NCBI GenBank assembly: GCA_963777625.1
Contig: CAVZRO010000006.1
Span: 248,001 to 312,000 of the forward strand
DNA length: 64,000 bases
From: DATDIC01 sp963777625
Lineage (GTDB): Bacteria; Pseudomonadota; Alphaproteobacteria; Acetobacterales; Acetobacteraceae
Reading direction: 5' to 3'
In this document: piece by piece, positions 53,080 through 62,174 of the stretch
Numbering within the stretch: position 1 is the first letter of the stretch
How the letters are laid out: each line of letters begins with the position of its first letter
Notes under the pieces: generated by a model
What the model was told of the DNA's origin: nothing
The model's database searches: none
The model's input: the letters and a program-made list of their open reading frames with translations, nothing else
Made by a program: the position numbers and the translations under genes

Positions 53080-54279
53080 ATGAAGGCGTTCGACCTATCG
53101 CGTGCCATCTGCCGGGCGGCGAGCGCCGAATGCAATGATCCGCGCGTGTCGGTGCCTATCGCCAGCGCAAAGACGGTCGCGGCGGTCGAACGGCTCGCCA
53201 AGGCCGATCGTCGGCATGCCGCCACTGTGGATCAGTGGGATGACGATGCTTGGGCCTTGAACACCCCTGGCGGGGTCATCGACCTGCGGTCGGGCGATAT
53301 GCGCGCGCACTGCCCAGACGACCACATGACGAAAATCATCGCGGTCGCGCCCGGCGGCGATTGTCCGCTCTGGCACTCCTTCCTCGGCCGGATCACCGGC
53401 GGCAATGGCGAGTTGCATGATTTCCTGCAACGGGTGGCGGGATATGCGCTTACCGGCTCCACGCGGGAACATGCGCTGTTCTTCGCCTATGGCACCGGCG
53501 CAAATGGCAAGGGGACGTTCCTCAACACCCTGACAGGCATTCTGGGCGATTATGCCGCCGTTTCTCCGATGGAGACGTTCACGGCCTCGCATTCGGACCG
53601 ACATCCGGCTGATCTCGCCATGCTTCGCGGGGCGCGGCTGGTAACGCGCAGGAGACAGAGGAGGGCCGCACCTTGGGCCGAAAGTCGGATCAAGGCACTG
53701 ACCGGCGGCGATCCGATCACCGCGCGGTTCATGCGCCAGGATTTCTTCACGTTCACCCCGAAGTTCAAGCTCTTCATCGCCGGCAACCATAAGCCCGCCC
53801 TTCGTGGCGTCGATGAGGCGATGCGACGGCGGCTGCATCTCATCCCGTTCACCGTCACCATTCCCGCCTCCGAGCGGGACCCAGAGCTCGCCGAAAAGCT
53901 CAAAGCTGAATGGCCCGGCATCCTCGCCTGGGCGATCGAGGGCTGTCGCCACTGGCAGCGGATCGGCCTCAAGCCGCCGGCGGCCGTATTGGACGCAACG
54001 GAGCACTACCTTGAGGCAGAGGACGCTTTGGGGGCCTGGATCAGCGAGCGATGCAAGGAGATCGGTTACGGCGGGACCGAATCCTCGCGTCTGTATTCCG
54101 ACTGGCGGAAATGGGCGATCCTCGCCGGCGAGGAGCCAGGATCGCAGAAGCGGTTCAGCCAGGCCCTCGAAGCGAAGGGGTATGCCAAAGACCCGAAGGC
54201 GAGACATGCAACATTCGTAGGGATCGCGCTCGATGACACTGTTCCACATTGGTCGGACACCCAGGGCAGCAACCCATGA
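53080..54279 (+). CDS. P4-family phage helicase/primase, altered in Walker B
   Basis: The 399-residue frame from ATG 53080 has the D5-N domain start (DLSRAICRAASAECNDPRVS) and an ATPase with Walker A YGTGANGKGTFLNTL. The rest is a normal SF3-type helicase (ALTGGDPITARFMRQDFFTF, GNHKPALRGVDEAMRRRLHL). Between 53645 and 53680 the text reads RRRQRRAAP instead of the conserved AQETEEGRT found one frame over. A lost base and a later gained base therefore remove the Walker B acidic residues while restoring the frame. Homology continues upstream to 52933 in this frame. Confidence 0.72.
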   Translation: MKAFDLSRAICRAASAECNDPRVSVPIASAKTVAAVERLAKADRRHAATVDQWDDDAWALNTPGGVIDLRSGDMRAHCPDDHMTKIIAVAPGGDCPLWHSFLGRITGGNGELHDFLQRVAGYALTGSTREHALFFAYGTGANGKGTFLNTLTGILGDYAAVSPMETFTASHSDRHPADLAMLRGARLVTRRRQRRAAPWAESRIKALTGGDPITARFMRQDFFTFTPKFKLFIAGNHKPALRGVDEAMRRRLHLIPFTVTIPASERDPELAEKLKAEWPGILAWAIEGCRHWQRIGLKPPAAVLDATEHYLEAEDALGAWISERCKEIGYGGTESSRLYSDWRKWAILAGEEPGSQKRFSQALEAKGYAKDPKARHATFVGIALDDTVPHWSDTQGSNP

Positions 54280-54287
54280 AAGGGAGC

Positions 54288-54376
54288 CTTTGCAGGGATG
54301 TTCACCCTTTCCCCATTATCGCCGTCTCGCGCGCGTAACGCCGATATAGCGGGAAAGGGTGAACATCCCTGCAAAG
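54288..54376. repeat. 26-bp perfect inverted repeat containing TTCACCC
   Basis: Arms 54288-54313 and 54351-54376 are perfect reverse complements separated by 37 bases. They contain the motif TGTTCACCC, which recurs in a palindrome at 55049. Position right after the helicase gene suggests a replication-related or regulatory element. Confidence 0.85.
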
Positions 54377-54462
54377 ACCATTTCTGTGCCATTGCGGGTG
54401 CAGATGGCGAGCACAACACCCTTGTTCGCGCATGGCCTTCAACCCAACTGAAGCGAGTGACA

Positions 54463-54854
54463 GTGGCTGAGAACACTGACCGTGAGCCAAGGCGCCGCGG
54501 CCAAGGGCGGCCGTTCCATCCTGGCCAGTCGGGCAATCCTGGTGGGCGCCCAAGGGCATTGGGATGGTCGTAGAAGCCGCGCGGATCGAGGGACTTGAGA
54601 GCATTCGCGTGTTGGCAATCATCCGCGATGATCCAAACGCCCCACCCGCCGCCCGCATCGCAGCGGCCAACGCCCTATTGGATCGAGGATTTGGCAAACC
54701 ACTGCAATCCACACAAATCGACGGGACGCTCAACGTCGTAAACGAGGAGGAGCTCACTTTCTATCAAAAGCGATTCGAATGCCTCCCGTCGTCCGATCTG
54801 CGATCGCTGATCGAGGTTTACCGCAAGGCTGGGCTGAAGCTGCCAGGGGAGTAA
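54463..54854 (+). pseudogene. DUF5681 family protein, one-base frameshift
   Basis: A GTG start gives MAENTDREPRRRGQGRPFHP and the motif GQSGNPGGRPRALG, which marks DUF5681. It then hits a stop. One base away (near 54562) the natural text continues MVVEAARIEGLESIRVLAII, then PPAARIAAANALLDRGFGKP and ends at 54854. Such proteins accompany terminase genes in phages. Deletion of one base in GGGATGG explains the break. Confidence 0.65.
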
Positions 54855-55048
54855 TCTCGTAATCTCAGGTTTCCGATCTCCAGCAGCAATACCGCCGTAT
54901 TACGCGCGCGCGGTTGTCTGCTATCAGGCCGGAGCAGGCTGATGGGAAGGTGGTGAGGTGAGTGGTGACGCGACCAACGAACAGTTCTGAGAGCAGGTCC
55001 GAGCAGACTGATGCAGGAGCGCGCTAGTTGTCGAAGCTATGAAGGTTG

Positions 55049-55063
55049 TTCACCCGGGGTGAA
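55049..55063. promoter_or_regulatory. Palindrome TTCACCC-G-GGGTGAA
   Basis: A perfect 15-base dyad, followed by another GGGGTGAA half-site. It shares TTCACCC with the inverted repeat at 54288-54376, so a common binding protein or replication initiator is possible. Confidence 0.5.
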
Positions 55064-55115
55064 GGGGTGAAGCTGTGGTTGCCAGACCTTCAACCGCACG
55101 CCCAGGGAGCCCCGG

Positions 55116-55178
55116 ATGAACCTGCACAAGAATGCGCGCCTGACGCCGCAAGGTCGAGCCTTGCTGGTGCAACGCGTC
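55116..55178 (+). pseudogene. IS481-family transposase N-terminal remnant
   Basis: The text MNLHKNARLTPQGRALLVQ is the characteristic start of IS481-type transposases. After about 21 residues the similarity is lost and no DDE motifs follow. No terminal inverted repeats or target duplication can be defined. An inactive leftover of an insertion. Confidence 0.55.
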
Positions 55179-55755
55179 CGCACCGATGGCACAAGCCAAA
55201 TCGGCCCGTATGTCCAGTCAATGTCCTGTCAGCAATCGTTGCCGCACCTGAAACCCGCGCGGTTGCCGGCATTCCTTAGCGCGACCTTAAGATCAGACAT
55301 CAGAAGGCCGAAATCCGCCCCCACGGCGCCAGGCCGAAGTGCGCATGGCGCTGCTCGTGCGGATGGCGCCACAAACGCCCAATGGGGCACCGCCAGCGGC
55401 TCGGATGACGCAAAGACGTATTGGCGGGTGGGTGGCGAGGAACAAGGCTTAGCGGGCCGGATTTGGGCTCCGCTCGCGATGACTGCGGTCGAGCACCAGA
55501 ACGGCAAGACGCGATCGCGATTTTATCGTGCGTCGGGTTACCACCCTTTGCCAGCCGCCAAATCGAGTTCGGGGTTTCGCCTGGAGATGACCCGGGGGCT
55601 ACTTCGCAACCCTTCCGTCACTCTCGCACCCGAAAAAAATTTGCAGCAGAATTTTGCATATAGCGGCCTAGCGTGAAGTAGCGTAGGGGAGCGGTGGTAA
55701 TACAGTTTACGCGCTATGCTTGAAAGCGCCAGTATTACGGCGTATATTCGTTCGT

Positions 55756-55950
55756 ATGAGCCTGTCCCGTGTGACCGTTTCTCTGCCGACTGATGTTCGT
55801 GAACGCCTCGACGCGGCGGCTGCTGCCGACGAGCGAAGCCGCAGCGCGGCGCTGTGCCGCATTCTGCGGCGAGCGTTGGCGGAGAGCGAGGAGGCCCCAC
55901 CGCGCGCGGGCGTCGAGGAGAGCTGCCATCCCGCGGCGGCGGCCCGGTGA
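55756..55950 (+). CDS. Ribbon-helix-helix protein (CopG/Arc type)
   Basis: The 64-residue protein starts MSLSRVTVSLPTDVRERLDA, a strand-helix-helix DNA-binding fold, and continues with SRSAALCRILRRALAESEE. It is probably a small repressor. The stretch just upstream contains inverted bits (CGCCAGTATTACGGCG) that could be its operator. The stop overlaps the start of the terminase small subunit by one base. Confidence 0.7.
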   Translation: MSLSRVTVSLPTDVRERLDAAAAADERSRSAALCRILRRALAESEEAPPRAGVEESCHPAAAAR

Positions 55951-56426
55951 TGGCGGAGGCCGGACGCCCGACAATCTTCACGGCGGAAATCGCACAGACG
56001 ATCTGCGACCGCTTGGCCGATGGTGAAATCTTGCGTGCCATCTGCCGCACCGAGGGCTTCCCGAGCGATCGCGCCGTGCGTCGCTGGGCCACAGATGATC
56101 CAGACGGTTTTGGCGCCCGCTACGCTGCCGCACGCGAGGCCGGATGGCACGTAATTGCTGAGGAAATCATGGCGATTTCCGATGACGGCGCGAACGACAC
56201 CTACGTCGATGAAAATGGCTTTCGCCGGACTGACAATGATGTGGTTCAACGCAGCCGCTTGCGTGTCGATGCCAGAAAATGGCTGCTTTCCAAGATGTTG
56301 CCGAAAGTGTTTGGCGACAAGACCGCGATCGAACATAGCGGCAGCTTTTCGCTGGCTTCGCTGGTCGAGGCGTCCTTTCGCGAGCCGGCGCCGCCTACCC
56401 ACGGCAGCGATGACGATCAAGGCTAG
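55950..56426 (+). CDS. Phage terminase small subunit-like protein
   Basis: The 158-residue protein has an N-terminal helix-turn-helix (GRPTIFTAEIAQTICDRLAD, ICRTEGFPSDRAVRRW), EAGWHVIAEEIMAISDDG and RLRVDARKWLLSKMLPKVFG, the layout of terminase small subunits. It should recognise the phage packaging site. The large subunit gene that normally follows is missing. Confidence 0.75.
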   Translation: MAEAGRPTIFTAEIAQTICDRLADGEILRAICRTEGFPSDRAVRRWATDDPDGFGARYAAAREAGWHVIAEEIMAISDDGANDTYVDENGFRRTDNDVVQRSRLRVDARKWLLSKMLPKVFGDKTAIEHSGSFSLASLVEASFREPAPPTHGSDDDQG

Positions 56427-56451
56427 TTTCATATTGCAAGGATTAACGGCG

Positions 56452-56821
56452 TGAGCTTGATTGCCGAAGATACTCGACATCGACTGTACGACAATCCGCG
56501 CTCCAAGGGGGCCCGTGCAGAAGCTCAGAGTGACGGACGAGCGACCCAGTTGGGCAGCTGAAGGTGGAGCATCTTGACGAACGGCAGGCGCTGGGGGAGG
56601 AGCATCGCGCGGCATCCTCGAAGCTGAGGCTCCAGCAGGAACAGCGCCGCGCGAAGGATCGCGGGATTTCAAATGGTGCAACGCCGCTGCCAGAGTGGCT
56701 GCTCAAAGAGCGCGCCGAGCGTGATACACTGTTGCGCCGTCATCGCGCCGAAGCCCAGGCACTGGCGGACCGGCATCGCGGCGAGTTGGCCGCTGCTATC
56801 GCGCGGCACCCGACGAAGTGA
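56452..56821 (+). pseudogene. Coiled-coil phage protein, frameshifted
   Basis: GTG 56452 (AAGGA upstream) gives MSLIAEDTRHRLYDNPRSKG and soon stops. One base away, near 56548, the natural text continues GQLKVEHLDERQALGEEHRA, then QQEQRRAKDRG, LPEWLLKERAERDTLLRRHR and ends at 56821. A charged, helical protein of about 120 residues typical of phage structural modules. Confidence 0.55.
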
Positions 56822-56863
56822 CGGCGTACCGGCCAGCTTTTCCGTTTGGGCTGGGGCTGATCA

Positions 56864-57414
56864 GTGGGTCTTCCCGTGGCTGCGCTCGTTATTGGTGGTC
56901 TGGGCACCGCTATTTCTGCTGTCGGCTCGGTCGAGCAGGGACAGGCCGCGTCGCAGGCGGCATCCTATCAGGCACAAGTCGCGCGCAACAACGCGATCAT
57001 CGCCAACCAGAACGCGGAGTATGCGACGCAGGCTGGGACAGCGAAGGCCGCGACGCAAAGCCTGGAGAACCGGGCGCAGCTCGGGGCTGCTGTTGCAGGA
57101 GCAGGCCGCGAACAATATCGATGTGACCTCGGGGTCTGCGGTGGACGTACAGGCGACGGATCGGGCGCTGGGCAATATGGACGTAGCGACGACGGTCGGT
57201 AACGCGGCGCTTACGGCGTATGGCTACCGGTCAGCGGCTACGAACGCCACCGCCGAAGCTGGCGTGGAACAGGCGACCGCCGCGCAGGCGCCGCATCGGG
57301 GCTGACATCGGGGCGGTGGGTTCGTTTGCGTCGAGTGCGGGAAGTCTCGCGTCGCGGTGGCAGCAATTTCAGACGACCGGTTCACTCGGTAACGATGCGG
57401 CGCCGCTGACGTGA
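56864..57414 (+). pseudogene. T7 gp14-like virion core protein, two frameshifts
   Basis: GTG 56864 starts AALVIGGLGTAISAVGSVEQ and ASYQAQVARNNAIIANQNA, the pattern of internal virion (gp14-type) proteins of podoviruses. Near 57100 the frame shifts and continues QAANNIDVTSGSAVDVQATD, then GNAALTAYGYRSAATNA. A second shift near 57290 leads to GADIGAVGSFASSAGSLAS and the stop at 57414. Repaired length is about 180 residues. In phage particles such proteins form a channel for DNA entry. Confidence 0.65.
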
Positions 57415-57823
57415 GCGATCGCCACGATAACGGGCCTACAGTGGCGCAGGACGGCTTGGACGATTCCGGTGGTGCTTCAAGTGCTCCCATCCCCCGCGAG
57501 TCTCTGGCTGCGCCCTGGAAGCCGGCTGCCAACGCCTGGCTTGTTCCGCCTACGCCGGACGCTGCGACGCAGTTCGCCTTGGGCACCCTCGATGCCCTCA
57601 CCGGCGTGCTGTCTGCGCTTGTCGGATGCGGCGTGCTGTCGTCTGATCTGCTGATCGCGGATCAGATCGCGCCGGCGGGATTTGCTGGAGCGGGAAGAAG
57701 GGCGCGATCAGGGCCATGCCATGCGCGCTGCTGGTTGAGCGGCTGGTCGCGATCCGGCGGGTGGTCGCGGAGCTGCCCTGCCGCCTAACCTCGGCGGCGG
57801 ACGTGAGCGAGACGCGGCAATGA
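57411..57823 (+). pseudogene. Phage-segment protein of unknown function, frameshifted
   Basis: GTG 57411 overlaps the previous stop (GTGA) and gives MSDRHDNGPTVAQDG and TPDAATQFALGTLDALTGVL. After LLIADQI (about 57665) the text turns Gly/Arg-rich, while other frames read naturally (RRRDLLEREEGRDQGHAMRA, then LLVERLVAIRRVVAELP). At least two slips are needed. A protein of about 130 residues can be rebuilt; function unknown. Confidence 0.45.
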
Positions 57824-57990
57824 AGTGGCTCGCGCTTTTCCTTGTGCTTTTACCCAGCGCCGCTGTTGCGCAGATGGGACTCCCGGCCGGCATCGCGCAG
57901 TTGTCGGTCGTTATTTCGCCATCTGGCAGCGGATGCAAAGCGGTCTTGGTCAACTCAGCAAAGATAATCGGAACGGTGAAACTATGTTGA
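57820..57990 (+). CDS. Small exported protein or its remnant
   Basis: The 56-residue frame has a clear signal peptide (MKWLALFLVLLPSAAVAQM). After about 27 residues an overlapping frame reads more naturally (VGRYFAIWQRMQSGLGQLS), so the end may be shifted. It overlaps the start of the next gene. Confidence 0.35.
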   Translation: MKWLALFLVLLPSAAVAQMGLPAGIAQLSVVISPSGSGCKAVLVNSAKIIGTVKLC

Positions 57991-59408
57991 AACGCATTCT
58001 ATTTGCGGTTACGGCGGTCCTATTAGCCGGACCAGCATTCGCGCAGTCATCTCTCACAATCGGCACTCCCGGCACGTCCGCCGGATCGGTTGTTCTAGGT
58101 GGTAGCACCAGTGGTACGGCGACGATCCAGGTTCCTGCCGCAGCCGGGACTACCACATTCCAGCTTCCCAGCGGCAATGGCACCAATACCTATCTGCTGC
58201 AAACGGACGGCTCGGGGCACACGTCATGGGTTGCCCCTCCATCTGGCGGCAGCGGCCTGACCGAAGTCGGCATCAGCAGCAACACCACAGCCTCATGCGG
58301 CAACTATTACATCGCCTCCGCCTCGCTCACGTTGACGCTTCCGCTCACGACCTCGCAAACGACCGCATGCCAGATCGGCATCAAGAACGCCACGGCGAAC
58401 ACCGGCACGACGGCGGTTACGCTCGCGGTGAACGGCTCGGACTCGCTCGGCAGCGGCACGGCCGGCGTCGGCACGACGTTTTACGCTGGGCAAGGGATGC
58501 TGGTCGGCACCGATGCCGCAAACCATTGGTGGCGGCAGACCGAGCTTGGTGCCTGCGTCGTCTACACCAGCTCCGCCACCGTGCAGATCACGGCGACCAA
58601 GGCGCTTTACATCGCATTCGGGGGTGCTGGTGGGAGCGGCGGCACCGGATATGAGCAGCTTGTAGCTTCTACCATCGGTTCGGGTGGGGGCGGCGGTGGC
58701 CCAGGTCAGTTCCTCACGCATTGGTTTGTCGGCCCTGATCTTGCGACGCTGGGCAGCAGCCAGACGCTGACGCTCGCGAGTGCGCCTGCAAGCGGCTCAA
58801 ATGGTGGCGCATCTACATTCGGTCCGCTGACTGCTAATGGCGGGGGCTTTGGCGGCGTCGGTACCTGTGAGCGCCGCTGCATCCGGGGGCGGAAGTGCGG
58901 GTATCGCTGTAACTGGTGGAAGCGCCTCAGGCAGCACTGCCGGAAATGCCGGTGGCGTTGGCAACAACAACGCCGCCAGCGGCTATTGGGGCCTTGGTCC
59001 GGGCGGCGCGCCCTCCAGTGGGACTGGGGCGGCGGGCGTCGAAGGGAATGCGTCTATCGGGCCGTACGGGGCCGCCAGCGGCAGCAGCGGTGGCGGCATC
59101 ACATCATCGGACGGCAATACGAACGGCGCTGCCGGGCGCGGTAGCCAGTTCTCCGCCGGAGGCAGTAACGGTGCTGGCGCCGGCGGTAACGGCGGCAATG
59201 CAACTAATTGGAATACAGCCCCTATCTTCCTGGCGGCGCGGGCGGCAGCGGTGCGGCCAATGCGTCAGGAACCGGCGGCAATGCCGGAAACAGCGGCTGG
59301 TTTGCTGGCGGATCGGGCGGGGGCGCCTGCTACAACGGCGGCTCCGCATGCACGCCCGGCACTGGCGGAAACGGTGGCGCTACATTCGCGGAGATATGCC
59401 AATGGTAA
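57984..59408 (+). pseudogene. Glycine-rich phage tail-fibre-like protein, two frameshifts
   Basis: ATG 57984 gives a signal-like start (LKRILFAVTAVLLAGPAFAQ), then Ser/Thr/Gly-rich repeats with LLQTDGSGHTSWVAPPSGG, TALYIAFGG-type segments and long Gly runs. The text is natural to about 58857 (GGGFGGVG) and then turns Arg/Cys-rich. It continues one frame over (GGGSAGIAVTGGSASGSTAG). It shifts again near 59218 to GGAGGSGAANASGTGGNAGN and the stop at 59408. Repaired length is about 470 residues. It resembles glycine-rich fibre or appendage proteins. Confidence 0.55.
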
Positions 59409-59972
59409 AGCTTCTGGCAGCCATTGCGCTGCTTCTCGGTGTTGCGGCTGCTCATGCTGCTGCACCAGCACCTTACGTGCTCGAATGCAGCCCGGCGAGT
59501 TGCACAGCGCCGGACGGGACAACGCAGCCGGACGGGCACGTTCGTTCGACAATTCGCTTGGGATGGCGTCACACCTTACGCGCCGCCGGCTGGAACTGTC
59601 GTCGTCCCTTATAGCGGCCAAACCGTCTATATTTCCGCGCCCACTCCAGCCCAGCAGGCAGAGACGGCGCTATCGGCTGGCGTGGTCATTCATTCTACCA
59701 GTACGCCAAGTTTGGACGGCACGTACGCTTGCGATCCGACAGCCCAGGCCAAGATCATGGCGACCTCGCAGTACATCGCGATCAACGGCACGTTCTATGG
59801 CGGCGCGACTTCGTATCCGTGGCTTGATTCATTTGGCATGCCGCATGTATTCCCGAACGTCGCCGAGTTCCAGGCGTTCGCCAGCGCGATCGCGACGTGG
59901 GTGTCGCAGGTCGACACTGTCATAGCCATGAACGCCGGGGCCGTGCCGCGTTCCTCCGCAACGATACAGTAG
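59402..59972 (+). pseudogene. Phage tail-associated protein, frameshifted
   Basis: ATG 59402 gives a signal peptide (MVKLLAAIALLLGVAAAHAA), then APYVLECSPASCTAPDGTT. Near 59530 the frame changes. The natural text is TFVRQFAWDGVTPYAPPAGT, GQTVYISAPTPAQQAETAL and DGTYACDPTAQAKIMATSQ to the stop at 59972. The C-terminal half resembles DUF4376-type segments of phage tail proteins. Repaired length about 190. Confidence 0.55.
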
Positions 59973-60002
59973 GGACTGCCCGAATGCCGTTCGTCCGCTG
60001 CG

Positions 60003-60200
60003 TCAGCCGTCGTTGCTGACCGACCATTCTGCGTCGGCTACCGCGGCGAGAAGGGCCCGCGCTTTTTCCGCCACCTGGCGAGAGTTCGTATCCTGGTCCA
60101 CCCGAAGCACGATCCGGACCGTCTCCTGGGGCACCTCGCCCTGTGGATGGTCGGACGCCCGAAGCCGCACGACGAAAAACCTACTTGTGCTCGATCCCAC
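60003..60200 (-). CDS. Small hypothetical protein
   Basis: The 65-residue frame (MGSSTSRFFVVRLRASDHPQ ... VEKARALLAAVAD) has a beta-alpha pattern and normal codon use. It is on the opposite strand to the phage fibre genes. No family recognised. Confidence 0.4.
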   Translation of the reverse strand: MGSSTSRFFVVRLRASDHPQGEVPQETVRIVLRVDQDTNSRQVAEKARALLAAVADAEWSVSNDG

Positions 60201-60497
60201 GAGCCGCGCGACACGGGCATTGTACCTGCAACCGCACCATTCCGGTGTACATAACTCATCGTGCGCACTCGCGAAAGCTAAATCGCTCAGATTGTCCCAA
60301 AATCAGTATCACCGCCCAGCTTGACCTTGTGGTGGGCATTTTGCACCGCGACCACGTAGCGGCGCGCGCACAGGGTAATGCCGCGCGTGGCCACCCACGC
60401 AGTTCCAGGCGTTCAGACCGGCCTGGCTGGAGGGGCGACAGGCTCTTGCACCGGAGAAGGTGCGCCAGCACTGACGCTTACCGGCGGGCACCATATG

Positions 60498-60773
60498 TTA
60501 TGCCGCCGCTTTAGCGGGCCCTGTCCGACCTCCATGCCCGAAAAGGACAGCAGCAATATGATCGATCGCGTCCTGAATATTCCACACGACGCTGATGACG
60601 GGATGCGTTTCCACGCTGATATTGTCAGTCAGAATGATACCGTGACCCTCACGGTCGATGAGAAACGCTGATAGGTCGGTGTTCCAAGGAGGAACCACGC
60701 GCGCATAAACTTCGTGCACGTCGTTTTCATCTGGGACGATGCGCCAACCGGCGGGCAACGACGCCTCGGCCAT
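60498..60773 (-). CDS. Small hypothetical protein
   Basis: The likely start is ATG 60773 (MAEASLPAGWRIVPDENDVH), giving 91 residues with EVYARVVPPWNTDLSAFLID and ISVVWNIQDAIDHIAAVLFG. The layout (short strands, then a helix) could be a DUF-type ligand domain. An upstream ATG at 60911 would add an unlikely leader. Confidence 0.45.
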   Translation of the reverse strand: MAEASLPAGWRIVPDENDVHEVYARVVPPWNTDLSAFLIDREGHGIILTDNISVETHPVISVVWNIQDAIDHIAAVLFGHGGRTGPAKAAA

Positions 60774-61304
60774 CCTGACACGTCGCTGCTCAAGCGCGGT
60801 TAAGCCGCAGTTGCCAGGAGCTTTGCGGATAGTTGTATCGAGCACGGGAAATGACCTCCAGCAGGCAGGTTGCGGGCGGTGACCGTGCCTTTTGCTCGGG
60901 ATCGCATTCACGGTTATATGATAATGGTTAAGATATGATTGAGCTCACGAGGCTCCCGCGCATTGCCGCCGTGCGCTCGGAGCAGTTGGGGTTCATGGTG
61001 ATGAAGAAACTGCCGGCGTCCACCCCGCGGGTGCCGAGCGAGGAATGACGGTAGCGCAATCATCCTGCGGACACGCATCTTTGCGGTTGCGATTCATAAA
61101 GCCGCGTGCAATCGTTTGTCGGACCCGGTGACCCGAACCTTGGGGCGCGGCTGGCACACCCGGCCGCGCCCCTTTTCTTCCCGAACCCCTATCGCGGGGG
61201 TGTGCACAAGCGCGGGCTTGTTGCTCATTCGGGATGACGGGATGATGTTCCGGAAATGAAAAAACGTAGCAGTCGCGCGACCGATTGCCGAACGCATTTG
61301 CCGC
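60774..61304. other. Intergenic gap with an orphan terminator
   Basis: About 530 bases without a convincing gene. A strong terminator at 61142-61179 points to transcription on the plus strand from within the gap. A short frame ending FMVMKKLPASTPRVPSEE at about 61045 is a possible gene fragment. Confidence 0.4.
61142..61179 (+). terminator. Strong Rho-independent terminator
   Basis: GGGGCGCGGC pairs perfectly with GCCGCGCCCC (10 bp, 11-base loop) and is followed by TTTTCTT. No plus-strand gene is recognised in the 230 bases before it. Confidence 0.75.
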
Positions 61305-61980
61305 TCAACGCTCCGTCAACTCCGCCGGCTCAATCAGCTCCAGCCCGTTGTTCTTCCGACTGCCAACCTTCCGGTCCACCGGCCACACCCGAAGCGTCCC
61401 TTCCGCCGACGGGCGCAGCAGCGTGGCAGGATCACTTTCAACCTCGCCGAGCCACGCCGGCCAGTCCGCCGGCTCCAGGATCACCGGCATGCGGTCATGC
61501 AGCTCGGCTACGTCTGGGCCGGCGCCCGTGGTGATGATCGCGAACGTGCGCAGCACAGTGCCGTCCGGCCATCGGAAGCTTTCCCACAGGCCGGCAAACG
61601 CCATCGGCTGCCCGTCCTGCCGGGCGATCGCGTAGGGGCTGCTTGCCACTCTCCACGATGTGCCACTCATAGAACGCGTTCGCCGGCACCATGCAGCGGC
61701 GCCGGACGAACGCATCGCGGAACAGAGGTGCTTTGGCCACCGTCTCCGCACGAGCGTTGATCGTTGGCGGTCGATTCGTATCCCGCTGCCACCACCGCAC
61801 GATCCCCCATTGCAGCAGATCGAGGTGGCGCTCCCCGCTGTCGGGATGGCGGCGCACGACAGGCGCCAGTTGCGTCGGTGCCAGGTTCCATGACGGCGCG
61901 AAGTCCGGGAGTGGGTTACGCGTGCGGAAGATACGGGCCAGCGCCTCGGCAGGCAGGAAACTGGCGTAGCGCCCACACAT
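61305..61980 (-). pseudogene. SRAP (SOS response-associated, YedK/HMCES) protein, frameshifted
   Basis: ATG 61980 gives MCGRYASFLPAEALARIF; Cys2, exposed after Met removal, is the residue that crosslinks to abasic sites in DNA. The text continues INARAETVAKAPLFRDAF and FYEWHIVESGKQP. At a CCCC run near 61635 it slips; the natural continuation one frame over is YAIARQDGQPMAFAGLWESF, then TTGAGPDVAELHDRMPVIL and the stop at 61305. One extra C explains it. Otherwise full length (about 225). Confidence 0.8.
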
Positions 61981-62174
61981 CATGGCGATCGTCTGGGATC
62001 GGGGCTGCCATTGCATCCGAGGACCACACGCACAGTGCCTCCAGGCTGCACTTCCAGCGTGACCATCGAGTCAGATTGGTGGCCAGCGCTCCTGCTGTCC
62101 GCATGTATTTGAACCTGCGTTACGCCGGCGGGCACTTTGTATTCCTCGACCGTGTTGCACGGCAGATTGATCAT
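61980..62174 (-). CDS. Small hypothetical protein upstream of SRAP
   Basis: The ATG at 62174 (GAGAAGG six bases upstream) gives 64 residues: MINLPCNTVEEYKVPAGVTQ, ADSRSAGHQSDSMVTLEVQP. A beta-rich small domain. Its stop overlaps the SRAP start by one base, suggesting joint translation. Confidence 0.5.
   Translation of the reverse strand: MINLPCNTVEEYKVPAGVTQVQIHADSRSAGHQSDSMVTLEVQPGGTVRVVLGCNGSPDPRRSP

Larger units (their letters stand above)
54855..55755. other. Long gap with a transposase remnant and operator-like palindrome
   Basis: These 900 bases between the DUF5681 gene and the ribbon-helix-helix gene contain no intact gene. They hold a palindrome at 55049-55063 and the N-terminal remnant of an IS481 transposase at 55116. 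The remainder shows nothing recognisable. Confidence 0.5.

Noticed and set aside
55116..55676. A 186-codon frame as a complete gene
   Set aside because: Only the first 21 residues match a family (IS481); the rest lacks DDE motifs and natural codon patterns.
60201..60497. Plus-strand protein with GLAGGATGSCTGEGAPALT
   Set aside because: Short, no start with ribosome site, and partly antisense to the gene at 60498-60773.
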